From: Paenibacillus rhizophilus
GTDB taxonomy: Bacteria > Bacillota > Bacilli > Paenibacillales > Paenibacillaceae
Direction: 5' to 3'
DNA length: 64,000 nt
NCBI RefSeq assembly: GCF_003854965.1
Contig: NZ_RQPI01000005.1
Coordinates: 186,001-250,000 of the forward strand
In this document: one piece after another, positions 29,097 to 37,005 of the stretch
Layout: every line of letters starts with the position of its first letter
Position numbering within the stretch: the first letter of the stretch is position 1
Made by a program: the position numbers and the translations under genes
The notes under the pieces: generated by a model
Databases searched by the model: none
The model's input: the letters and a program-made list of their open reading frames with translations, nothing else
Told to the model about the DNA's origin: nothing

Positions 29097-29163
29097 TACG
29101 AAAATGAATCGGAACATACGTTTGCAGTTCTTCCAATACTTAGCGCGAAAACAAAGCCCACAC

Positions 29164-29205
29164 AAAAAGAAACGAACGCCGTCCCTATAAGACAGCGCTC
29201 GTTTC
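29164..29205 (-). terminator. Intrinsic terminator upstream of addB
   Basis: Minus strand GAAACGAGCGCTGTC (29205-29191), 7-base loop, GACGGCGTTCGTTTC (29183-29169), then TTTTT. It ends the transcript of the methyltransferase gene at 29331-30755. The remaining bases between 28991 and 29330 show only the addB promoter and leader. Confidence 0.9.
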
Positions 29206-29330
29206 TCGCAGATATATGACCAAAGATATGCGCCCAACAGGCTGGCTCACTAGACGTTGTAAAAAGAGGATGAACGAAAACACCGACCGATCACGGCGCG
29301 TTCAATCCCTTGACGCCTATACTGTGGCGC

Positions 29331-30755
29331 TTACTTGGAAGTCACCTCAAAAATGGCAAACTTCAGGTAATGCCCCTCGTCCACGCCCAGAATTTGCGGA
29401 TGATCCTTGCCGGCTGCTCGCCACTCGATCAGCCGCAGCAACTTGCCTGCATCTTCGGCGGCTTCGGCGATCGTCTGCAGAAACAGCTCCGGACGCATGT
29501 GATAGGAACAGCTTGCGGTAACCAGATAGCCGCCTTCATTCACAAGCTTCATACCGTGCAGGTTGATGTCCTTGTAACCGCGGCAAGCCCCTTTAACCGC
29601 GCTCTTTGTCTTGGCAAAAGCAGGCGGATCAAGAATGACGACATCCCAGGTACGTCCTCCTCCGGCTGTCATCGGCTTGGAGGTATCCGTCTTTGAGGCG
29701 GATTTGTTCCCTCCCGCTTTGGCTGCGGATTGTTCCGGAGAAGTTTCAACAGCGTTTGCGGCTGCGCGTTCCGCCCGTTCCTCCAGCCCTTTCACCTGGC
29801 TGCGCAAATACTGGAAAGCATCGTCCACGACGAACTCTACCCGGTCCCCGAAGCCGTTCAGCTCCACGTTCGCCTTGGCGCTTTCAATCGCATGCGCGGA
29901 AACGTCGAGACAGGTGACCTTTTTCGCTCCGTATTTGCAGGCGTTCAGCGTAAAGCTGCCCGTATGCGAGAAGCATTCGAGCACGGTGGCGCCGTCCCAA
30001 TAAGGAAAAGAGACTTCTTTGCCGCTCTTGTTGACGGGAACCTTCCGTCTTAAACCGTCCTCACCCGCAACCTCCTGCAGTGTAATGCCGCTGCGCGCTC
30101 CCCAGCCTGTCATCAGCGGAGCGATGGACGCGCGGTTCTCCCGCTGATCGAAGAAATACCCCGTCTTCTGGCCCTGCTCGATGTCGACAATCAGCTTTAG
30201 TCCGTTCTCGGTCACGGTAACATGACGAGGGCATTCGCCGTACAGAACCCCCGTCTTCTGCTCCAGCCCCTCAAGCTCGCGCACGCCGACATCGCTGCGC
30301 TCGTAGATGCCGTTCGGCTCCAGAACTTGCACTAACGCTTCGACGATTTCGGCGCGGCGCTTGTCCATTCCAAGCGTCAGCAGCTGCACGACGAGCACGT
30401 CGCCGAAGCGGTCGACAATCAGTCCCGGCAGAAAATCGGCCTCCCCATACACCAGCCTATAGGCGTTCTCCCCGCCAAGAAACCGCTCGCGGTGATTCAG
30501 ACAGCGGGCAAACCGCTCCGCGAAAAAGGCCGTATCCATCGCCGCAAGCGGCTTGTGCGACACGACTCTGATCCGGATCTGCGATGCCGGATTGTAATAT
30601 CCGGTTGCCAAATATTTTCTTTGATGGCTGAGGACGTCCACCAGCCCTCCTTCTTCGGGATTTCCCTCCACCGTTTCCACTTCGTTGCCGAAAATCCACG
30701 GATGTCCCGCTTCCAGCCTTTTTTTGCGGCCGCGCTGTAAAATAACCGATGCCAC
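29331..30755 (-). CDS. Class I SAM-dependent rRNA methyltransferase (RlmI-like)
   Basis: PUA-domain methyltransferase of the RlmI/YwbD group, expected to make m5C in 23S rRNA. About 474 residues from GTG 30755. N-terminal PUA-like domain (RKKRLEAGHPWIFGNEV), then a Rossmann fold with SAM motif VLECFSHTGSFTLNACKYGA, and the catalytic-loop DPPAF about 110 residues later. GGGAG is 9 bases before the GTG; a TTG three codons earlier is too close. Two inserts are unusual: one before the SAM motif, and a lysine/serine/alanine-rich one (about 29661-29783) before the DPPAF strand. Position-specific target not determinable here. Confidence 0.88.
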   Translation of the reverse strand: MASVILQRGRKKRLEAGHPWIFGNEVETVEGNPEEGGLVDVLSHQRKYLATGYYNPASQIRIRVVSHKPLAAMDTAFFAERFARCLNHRERFLGGENAYRLVYGEADFLPGLIVDRFGDVLVVQLLTLGMDKRRAEIVEALVQVLEPNGIYERSDVGVRELEGLEQKTGVLYGECPRHVTVTENGLKLIVDIEQGQKTGYFFDQRENRASIAPLMTGWGARSGITLQEVAGEDGLRRKVPVNKSGKEVSFPYWDGATVLECFSHTGSFTLNACKYGAKKVTCLDVSAHAIESAKANVELNGFGDRVEFVVDDAFQYLRSQVKGLEERAERAAANAVETSPEQSAAKAGGNKSASKTDTSKPMTAGGGRTWDVVILDPPAFAKTKSAVKGACRGYKDINLHGMKLVNEGGYLVTASCSYHMRPELFLQTIAEAAEDAGKLLRLIEWRAAGKDHPQILGVDEGHYLKFAIFEVTSK

Positions 30756-30966
30756 TAACCTCAACTCCCAGTTGTTTGTTTAATATAGGACCCTGACCTC
30801 AGTCATGTCCCGGTTGCTTCATTCATATATTGGTGTACAACCTGCCAAGAAGAAACGGCTTCACCGTCCTTTTAAGGACGGCATCGTTTCTCGTAGAATT
30901 ACAAGGTCTTTGATAAGCGTGAAACTTATAAATTCTTGTATTTTAAAAAAAAGGAGAACCGCTGCC

Positions 30967-31953
30967 ATGATTCGCGAAGTGCTGTTCCCTGTATTATACG
31001 GCATTGTTATTTTCCTTGCCGGGATGAAGCTGATGGAGACCGCGCTCTCCAAGCTGGCCGGTCCGCTGCTTACCGGCTTCCTGAATAAGGCGACGGCCAC
31101 ACCCCTTATGGGCGTGGCCTCCAGCACCCTGCTCACTGCCGTTCTTCAAAGCAGCACCGCCGTAACGGTTCTGTCGATCGGCATGGTCAACGCCGGCCTG
31201 CTGACCTACGCCCGGACGCTTGGGATTATACTCGGCAGCAATATCGGAACCTGCCTGACGACGGAGCTCATCGGCCTGCAAATCGGCCGGTTCGCCGCTC
31301 CGCTACTGGCGGCCTCGCTCGCCATATGGGCCGCAGCCGTTACGCTTGGCGAGCTTCCGCCATATAACTCGCGTCTCGCGGAAGCAGGACGCAAATTCGC
31401 CCTGCCTCTTCAGTTCGCCAGTCTGGCGATCGCCGGTTTCGCGCTCGTGCTGTGGGGCATCTCCGTCATGCAGTCCATCGGCCCTGCGCTGCAGGAGAGC
31501 GGCCTCTTCGGCTGGTTCCTGGGCCGGGCGGCGGAGAACGTCCTGTGGGGCTTTGCCGCCGGGGCCTGCCTGACGGCGCTTCTGCACAGCAGCAGCGCCG
31601 TCATCGGCATGGCTATGGGCGTCGCCGCTTCCGGGGCGCTGCCTCCCGAGCTCGGCATCGCCATCGTACTGGGCGCCAATGTTGGCACCTGCGTCACCGC
31701 GGTCATCGCTTCCATCGGCGGCAGCCCGTCCGGCGTCTTCGTCGCATGGTCGCATGTTGCGCTCAATGTCGGCGGCGCGGCTCTGTTCCTGCCCCTGACC
31801 GGTCTGCTCCAGGAGACCGCCGCGTGGATCGGCGGGGGACCCGCCGCTCAAATCGCGCACGCGCAGACCCTGTTCAACGTCGCCTGCTCGCTGCTGGCGC
31901 TTCCCTTATGTTATCTGCCTGTATGGTCAAGGCTGGAAAGGCGGCTGCAATAA
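30967..31953 (+). CDS. Na/Pi cotransporter family protein
   Basis: Polytopic membrane protein of the NptA/PhoU-less Na+/phosphate symporter family. 328 residues with about eight membrane helices and the two inverted-repeat motifs QSSTAVTVLSIGMV (residue about 58) and HSSSAVIGMAMGVAASG (about 210). Each is followed by a GSNIGTC or GANVGTC segment, the pattern of sodium-coupled phosphate carriers. ATG 30967 has AAGGAGAA in front; an in-frame upstream ATG would add 54 unlikely residues. One of few plus-strand genes, convergent with mtaB. Lacks the cytoplasmic PhoU-like tail of longer homologues. Confidence 0.88.
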   Translation: MIREVLFPVLYGIVIFLAGMKLMETALSKLAGPLLTGFLNKATATPLMGVASSTLLTAVLQSSTAVTVLSIGMVNAGLLTYARTLGIILGSNIGTCLTTELIGLQIGRFAAPLLAASLAIWAAAVTLGELPPYNSRLAEAGRKFALPLQFASLAIAGFALVLWGISVMQSIGPALQESGLFGWFLGRAAENVLWGFAAGACLTALLHSSSAVIGMAMGVAASGALPPELGIAIVLGANVGTCVTAVIASIGGSPSGVFVAWSHVALNVGGAALFLPLTGLLQETAAWIGGGPAAQIAHAQTLFNVACSLLALPLCYLPVWSRLERRLQ

Positions 31954-31965
31954 GCAGGCCGCCTT
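31938..31965 (+). terminator. Stem-loop terminating the Na/Pi cotransporter gene
   Basis: AAGGCGGC (31938-31945) and GCCGCCTT (31958-31965) pair around an inner CTGC/GCAG. The stop codon lies in the loop. A T-rich stretch follows some bases later. It separates the convergent mtaB. Confidence 0.6.
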
Positions 31966-31999
31966 GTATGGATCTATTTTACCGTCGGCGGCTTCCCGG

Positions 32000-33337
32000 C
32001 TAAATCGAACGCAAAGCTTCTCCGGCAACGCCGACCAGCTCGCCCCTGCACTCGTTCACGCCGGCTTCTGTCAGCTTAACGCGGCACAGCTGGCCTTGCA
32101 GCTCATCGCCGCCTTCAAACAGCACCTGCAGATAGTTGTCGCTGAAGCCGTGCTGGATATCCCGGCCGGGCGCATCTTTCGCCGATCTCTCCGTGATCAC
32201 GCCGACCGTCTGTCCGACGAATCTGCGGGCATAGGCCAGCTGCATCTCCTCGGACAAGTCGATCAGCTGCTGCACGCGGTCGTTCTTAATCTCCTCGTCA
32301 ACCTGATCCTCCATACGGGCCGCGGGCGTGCCTGTACGCTTCGAATAAGGGAACACATGCATTTCCGAATAATCGACCGCCTTCATGAAGTCGTAACCCG
32401 CGCGGAACATCTCATCCGTCTCTCCCGGGAAGCCCACGATGACGTCGGTGGTGATGGCAACGTCGGGCATCGCCTGGCGGATCAGCTGCATTTTGGCAAA
32501 ATATTCTTCGGTCGTATATTTCCGGCGCATCCGTTTCAGCACTTCGTTGTGTCCGGCCTGCAGCGGAATATGCAGATGACGGCACATTTTCGACGAACGG
32601 TTCAGAACGTCCAGCAGCTTCTCGTCGATCTGGCTCGCTTCAATCGAGCTGATGCGCACGCGCTCCATTCCGTCCACCTTGTCCAGCTCCCAGAGCAGGT
32701 CGGCGAGGCGGTAATTGTCAAGATCGTCGCCGTAGCCGCCGGTATGAATGCCGGTCAGCACAAATTCCTTGTACCCGGCCTCCACCAGCTGATGCGCCTG
32801 TTTTATAATACTCTTCGGATCACGGCTGCGGGACAGCCCCCGGGACCACGGAATGATGCAGAAGGTGCAGAAGTTGTTGCAGCCGTCCTGAATTTTGAGA
32901 AAAGCTCTCGTCCGTTCAGCAAAGCCCGGCACGTCCAGCTCCTCGAACTCCCGCGTCTTCATTATGTTGCGTACGGCGTTGACTGGCTGCCGCGACTCGC
33001 GGATGCCGTTCACATGCCGGATGATCTGATCGCGGTCCTGGTTGCCGATGACCAAATCGACGCCGGGGATATCAAGAATCTCGCCCGGAGAAGTCTGCGC
33101 GTAGCAGCCGGTAACGGCCACAATCGCTTCCGGATTGCGCCGGACGGCGCGGCGGATCATTTGCCGGCTTTTTTTATCTCCCGTATTGGTGACTGTGCAT
33201 GTATTTATGACGTAAACATCGGCCTGTCCCTCGAAATCCACCTGCTCGTAGCCTTCCTGTTTGAACAGCTGCCAGATGGCTTCGGTATCGTAAAAGTTGA
33301 CTTTACAACCTAAAGTATAAAAAGCAACGGATGGCAT
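32000..33337 (-). CDS. mtaB: tRNA t6A37 methylthiotransferase MtaB
   Basis: Radical-SAM enzyme that adds a methylthio group to t6A at position 37 of ANN-decoding tRNAs. 445 residues. N-terminal UPF0004 domain cysteines in LGCKVNFYDTEA, INTCTVTN and VTGCYAQ. The radical-SAM cluster is DGCNNFCTFCIIPWSRG, followed by a C-terminal TRAM domain. The CKVN signature separates it from MiaB. Three bases downstream of rsmE, so co-transcribed; equivalent of B. subtilis yqeV. Confidence 0.96.
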   Translation of the reverse strand: MPSVAFYTLGCKVNFYDTEAIWQLFKQEGYEQVDFEGQADVYVINTCTVTNTGDKKSRQMIRRAVRRNPEAIVAVTGCYAQTSPGEILDIPGVDLVIGNQDRDQIIRHVNGIRESRQPVNAVRNIMKTREFEELDVPGFAERTRAFLKIQDGCNNFCTFCIIPWSRGLSRSRDPKSIIKQAHQLVEAGYKEFVLTGIHTGGYGDDLDNYRLADLLWELDKVDGMERVRISSIEASQIDEKLLDVLNRSSKMCRHLHIPLQAGHNEVLKRMRRKYTTEEYFAKMQLIRQAMPDVAITTDVIVGFPGETDEMFRAGYDFMKAVDYSEMHVFPYSKRTGTPAARMEDQVDEEIKNDRVQQLIDLSEEMQLAYARRFVGQTVGVITERSAKDAPGRDIQHGFSDNYLQVLFEGGDELQGQLCRVKLTEAGVNECRGELVGVAGEALRSI

Positions 33338-33340
33338 TTT

Positions 33341-34105
33341 TCAAGCTTCCCCCATTTCTCCGGTTTCATATAAAATGCAGGCGGCGGCCACCATTCCGGC
33401 CGTCTCGCAGCGCAGAATGCGCTTGCCCAGGCCGACAGACACCGCGCCCGCCGCTTCGGCCTCCCCGCACTCACCCTCGCTGAAGCCTCCCTCGGGTCCG
33501 ACAATAACCAATACGGAGGCTTTACTTGCGTCTCCGAGCTGCGCCGCCCACGGCGCAACCGCGGAGCGCAGCTGGAGACCTTCTTCCTTCTCATAGCAGA
33601 AATAGACCGCATCATAGCGATCGACCGATTTCAGCAGCTGCTTCCATGTCTGCGGCGCGGCGACTTCCGGCACAATGTTCCGGTGGGCCTGCTCCGCGGC
33701 TTCCTTGGCGATCTTACGCCAGCGGTCCAGCCGCTTGCTCTCCTTGCGCTCATCGTACTGAACAATAGTACGCTCCGATAGAAACGGCTGGAATGAGGCC
33801 GCCCCGATCTCGGTGCATTTTTGAATGACGATTTCCATCTTGTCGCCCTTAGGCAGACTCTGGGCCACCGTAATTTTGACACGGGCCTCCTGCGTCATCG
33901 GCATGTTCTCTATAATGGAGACGGTGACGATTCCTTCGCCGATCGACGCAATTTCGGCCAGAGCCTCGCGGGACACGCCGTCGCTTACAATCAGCTTGTC
34001 CCCGGCCTTGCCTCGCATCACCCTGGCGATATGACGGGCATCTTCACCGCCAATGGTTACACTGTCTTCCCCGAAGTTCTCGGGGGATACGAAATATCGC
34101 TGCAT
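33341..34105 (-). CDS. rsmE: 16S rRNA (uracil1498-N3)-methyltransferase
   Basis: SPOUT-class SAM methyltransferase that makes m3U1498 in 16S rRNA. 254 residues from ATG 34105 (MQRYFVSPENFGED). The knot motifs IVGPEGGFSEGE and SVGLGKRILRCETA are complete, and the PUA-like N-terminus has GGEDARHIARVMRGKAGD. An earlier in-frame ATG (34117) touches its AGG ribosome binding site and is unlikely. Followed after 3 bases by mtaB; upstream terminator at 34163-34203. Confidence 0.95.
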   Translation of the reverse strand: MQRYFVSPENFGEDSVTIGGEDARHIARVMRGKAGDKLIVSDGVSREALAEIASIGEGIVTVSIIENMPMTQEARVKITVAQSLPKGDKMEIVIQKCTEIGAASFQPFLSERTIVQYDERKESKRLDRWRKIAKEAAEQAHRNIVPEVAAPQTWKQLLKSVDRYDAVYFCYEKEEGLQLRSAVAPWAAQLGDASKASVLVIVGPEGGFSEGECGEAEAAGAVSVGLGKRILRCETAGMVAAACILYETGEMGEA

Positions 34106-34162
34106 GCTTATCAACATCCTGTTCTGAATTAAAAAGCATAAACATTCTTATATTTCAGGCGA

Positions 34163-34203
34163 AAACGGCGGCGTCCCTCGCCTGCCGGGCCCTGCCGCCG
34201 TTT
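34163..34203 (-). terminator. Stem-loop after the M50 protease gene
   Basis: Perfect 10-bp arms AAACGGCGGC / GCCGCCGTTT (34163-34172, 34194-34203), about 60 bases past the protease stop. The T-tract is short (TTTT). Confidence 0.65.
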
Positions 34204-34264
34204 CTATTCAAACACATTCCATCATACAACGTTTGTTTCATGATGAACAGTCCTACAGATTTAT

Positions 34265-34945
34265 TTAAGTAAAAAGCTGATAGAAAAAATTAAGAGTATC
34301 CGACCGCATAATATAAGCCCACATGCTCAAAGGCGTGATCGTGTACGCCTGAAGCGCGGGAATAAACACAATCAGCAGAAACAGAAACATCGCCCACTGC
34401 TCGATCCGCTGAAGTCTTCCCCGAAGGGGACGCGGTGCGAGATCCTCGACAATCCGGTAGCCGTCCAGCGGCGGCAGAGGAATCAAATTAAACAAAAACA
34501 GGAAGAAATTCCAGAAAGTAAACACGCTGAAAAACAGCTGTCCCGCCTCCTGACCCTTGCCCGAAGGTATGGCGTCGAAGACGCCGGTCGCAATCAGCAG
34601 CGCGTAGATCAGACAGCCGATGATCGCCATCAGCAGATTGCTGATCGGTCCGGCCGCCGACACGATGATGCCCATCAGACGCGGACGGCTGAAATTGTCG
34701 CGGTTGACCGGCACCGGCCGCGCCCAGCCGAAGCCCGCAATCAACAGGAGAATAATGCCGAACACATCGAAATGCACCGCCGGATTCAGCGTCATGCGGC
34801 CCAGCAGACGGGCCGTAGGATCGCCGAACCGGTTGGCGAAATAAGCGTGGCTGAACTCATGCACTGTAAAGGCAATCAGAATGGTTACCAATAAAAACGG
34901 CAGCTGATCCAATGGCATACGAATAATGCTTTGCAAAAAATCCAT
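34265..34945 (-). CDS. Site-2 protease family (M50) membrane metalloprotease
   Basis: Polytopic zinc protease of the S2P/M50B short type. 226 residues. Active-site helix LIAFTVHEFSHAYFANRFGD (HExxH as HEFSH), and a second metal segment, NLIPLPPLDGYRI, in a later helix. About six membrane spans. Substrates for this small subgroup are unknown; regulated intramembrane cleavage is possible but not shown. It begins 2 bases after prmA, so it is translated from the same message. Confidence 0.9.
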   Translation of the reverse strand: MDFLQSIIRMPLDQLPFLLVTILIAFTVHEFSHAYFANRFGDPTARLLGRMTLNPAVHFDVFGIILLLIAGFGWARPVPVNRDNFSRPRLMGIIVSAAGPISNLLMAIIGCLIYALLIATGVFDAIPSGKGQEAGQLFFSVFTFWNFFLFLFNLIPLPPLDGYRIVEDLAPRPLRGRLQRIEQWAMFLFLLIVFIPALQAYTITPLSMWAYIMRSDTLNFFYQLFT

Positions 34946-34947
34946 CT

Positions 34948-36090
34948 TTACCTCTTTCCGGCTGTAAACGCCACCCAGTCTTCTTCCTTCGTCACTTCCA
35001 GGATTTCAAATCCGGAGGCCAGCAGAGCGCGCTCTACCAGCTCTTCTTTATCCTTGTAAATGCCGGAAGTGATATAAATCCCGCCGGGCTGAAGCGCCCG
35101 GTACACATCATCCGTGAACAGCACAATAATCTCCGCCAAAATATTAGCAACCACAATCTTGACCGGCAGCGTCACGCCGAGTCCTCCCGGCGTCGCACCC
35201 GAACCGGCGGCCTTGCCGGCGTCTTCGTCACGGCGGCTTCCGCCGTCCGCGCCGCTTCGTATCGGCGCATCCTCTCCGGCTGCTTCGTCGGCCGGGCCAT
35301 CCCCGTCCGGCCGCTGCGCCGGTCTTGCCGAGGGCCACATCGCCCCGGCAGTCGTCTCCGCCGCTCCTTCGCCGCCGAGCAGGGACAGTAGGTCGCTCTC
35401 TTTTACCGTTATGACGTCCGAGAGACCGTTCAGATTCACATTTTCCACCGCGCTTTGAACGGCCACGGGGTCTAGATCCAATGCAAGAACGGACCGCGCT
35501 CCCAGCAGCATCGCGCCGACGGCCAGGATGCCCGAGCCCGTGCCGACGTCGATCACTTCTTCTCCGCCGGAGATCGCTTTCTCCAGCGCCCGCAGACAGA
35601 GGGCGGTTGTCGGATGGGTGCCGGTGCCGAAGGCCATGCCGGGGTCCAGCTCGATGATTTTCTCCTCCGGACTTGCGGGATCGTACTCTTCCCACACCGG
35701 CTTGATCGTCAGCCGCTCACTTACCCGAAGCGGCTTGAAATACTGCTTCCAGGCATGTGCCCAGTCCTCCTCGTCAACCGTCTTCCAGCTAATCTCGGCC
35801 TTCCCGGGATCGATGCCGAATTCCCGCAGCTCCTCGATGCGGGGCGTAAGTTCCGCGCAAATGCCGTCCATCGGCGATCCTTCCGTGAAATAGCCCTTGA
35901 TCACCGCTTCCCCTTCGGGGATATCGTTCAGCGGCTCGTCGTAAAGCTCGCCGTAGCGCGTGTCGCGCGCCTTGTTCAGCGTGCCGGATTCTTCAATAGA
36001 AACGCCGCCTGCTCCCGCTTCATGAAGCAGCGCGGATATCATCTCCTGCGCTTCTTCGGTTGTATGTATCGTCATTTCATGCCATAGCAT
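34948..36090 (-). CDS. prmA: Ribosomal protein L11 methyltransferase PrmA
   Basis: SAM-dependent trimethylase of ribosomal protein L11. 380 residues against about 310 usually. N-terminal recognition domain (MLWHEMTIHTTEEAQEMISA), linker WKQYFKPLRVSERLTIKPVW, SAM loop IDVGTGSGILAVGAMLLGA near 180, and catalytic-pocket VVANILAEII near 314. The excess length is one insert of about 65 residues (240-307, DNA 35170-35373), rich in Gly/Ala/Asp/Arg, between two core strands; the frame stays open. Equivalent of B. subtilis yqeT, but separated here from dnaJ by a 4.3-kb accessory block. Confidence 0.95.
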   Translation of the reverse strand: MLWHEMTIHTTEEAQEMISALLHEAGAGGVSIEESGTLNKARDTRYGELYDEPLNDIPEGEAVIKGYFTEGSPMDGICAELTPRIEELREFGIDPGKAEISWKTVDEEDWAHAWKQYFKPLRVSERLTIKPVWEEYDPASPEEKIIELDPGMAFGTGTHPTTALCLRALEKAISGGEEVIDVGTGSGILAVGAMLLGARSVLALDLDPVAVQSAVENVNLNGLSDVITVKESDLLSLLGGEGAAETTAGAMWPSARPAQRPDGDGPADEAAGEDAPIRSGADGGSRRDEDAGKAAGSGATPGGLGVTLPVKIVVANILAEIIVLFTDDVYRALQPGGIYITSGIYKDKEELVERALLASGFEILEVTKEEDWVAFTAGKR

Positions 36091-36239
36091 TGCTGTCCCG
36101 TGCCTCCTACAAGTTTTGCTTCCGCACTTTCCAAACGGAAGTCGTAGTTATTATACCTTACCGCCGTGCCATGCGCCAAACACGAACCCCCACATGCGCT
36201 AAATCCGCGGCTGAACGAGCCGGCTTGACAAAGGCCGCG

Positions 36240-36815
36240 CTAGCTTTTGAGGGCGCCTTCCTTTCGGCAAAAACAGTCCCTCACATGGTCGTCCACCATT
36301 CCCGAAGCCTGCATAAACGCATAGCAGATCGTGGAGCCGACGAACTTCATGCCTTTCTTTTTCAGCGCTTTGCTCATGGCGTCCGACTGCGGCGTCGATG
36401 CGGGAACGTCCTTAAGGCTCTCCCTGTCGTAAGCGACCGGCGCGCCGCCGGCAAAGCTCCACAAATAACGGCCGAAGCTTCCCTCATCCCGGGAAATTTC
36501 GCCGTAAACACGCGCATTATTCATGATGGCCTTGATTTTGAGACGGTTGCGTATAATCCCCGCATTGTTCATCAGCTCCTCGATTTTTGCGTCGTCATAC
36601 CGGATAATTTTCTCCGGATCGAATCCGTCGAAGGCCTCGCGGTAGTTCTCTCTTTTTTTCAAAATCGTGTACCAGCTCAAGCCCGCCTGCATCCCTTCCA
36701 GCATCAGCAGTTCGAACAGCTTAAGGTCATCGTACACCGGCTTTCCCCATTCTTCGTCGTGATAGGCTATATACAGCGGATCGCTGTTTACCCAGCCGCA
36801 TCGGGTTACATTCAT
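36240..36815 (-). CDS. tag: DNA-3-methyladenine glycosylase I
   Basis: Excises 3-methyladenine from alkylated DNA (base-excision repair). 191 residues. N-terminal zinc/base-pocket RCGWVNSDPLYIAYHDEEWG, helix-hairpin region LLMLEGMQAGLSWYTILKKR with the substrate-stacking Trp, and C-terminal metal ligands DDHVRDCFC. The gap to prmA (36091-36239) contains a fragment like the AAGTTTTGCTTC repeat motif but no gene. It probably forms its own transcript. Confidence 0.96.
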   Translation of the reverse strand: MNVTRCGWVNSDPLYIAYHDEEWGKPVYDDLKLFELLMLEGMQAGLSWYTILKKRENYREAFDGFDPEKIIRYDDAKIEELMNNAGIIRNRLKIKAIMNNARVYGEISRDEGSFGRYLWSFAGGAPVAYDRESLKDVPASTPQSDAMSKALKKKGMKFVGSTICYAFMQASGMVDDHVRDCFCRKEGALKS

Positions 36816-36900
36816 GGCTCATTCTCCTTTTCGCCGCCCGCTTAAACGCTCGTTACACATTCACGCAGACGGCCATATATCCGTTCAATAACTGTATACG

Positions 36901-36931
36901 AAAAAAAGGGAGGGGCACAAGGCCCGCTCCC
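36901..36931 (-). terminator. Terminator of the DUF4179 gene (bidirectional shape)
   Basis: GGGAGGGGC (from 36908) pairs with GCCCGCTCCC (to 36931). On the minus strand it is followed by TTTTTTT (36907-36901); A/T runs flank both sides, so it could act in either direction. Confidence 0.85.
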
Positions 36932-37005
36932 AAAAAAACTGAAGCAACACTTCTTCACTTTTGCCGCATCCGGCGATCCTCACCAACCCTATCTATCCCT
37001 CTCCA

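Noticed and set aside
30855..30900. Hairpin CCGTCCTTTTAAGGACGG between the methyltransferase and transporter genes as a terminator
   Set aside because: It lies upstream of both divergent genes, not after either, and has no T-tract. It may be a leader structure but there is not enough to call it.
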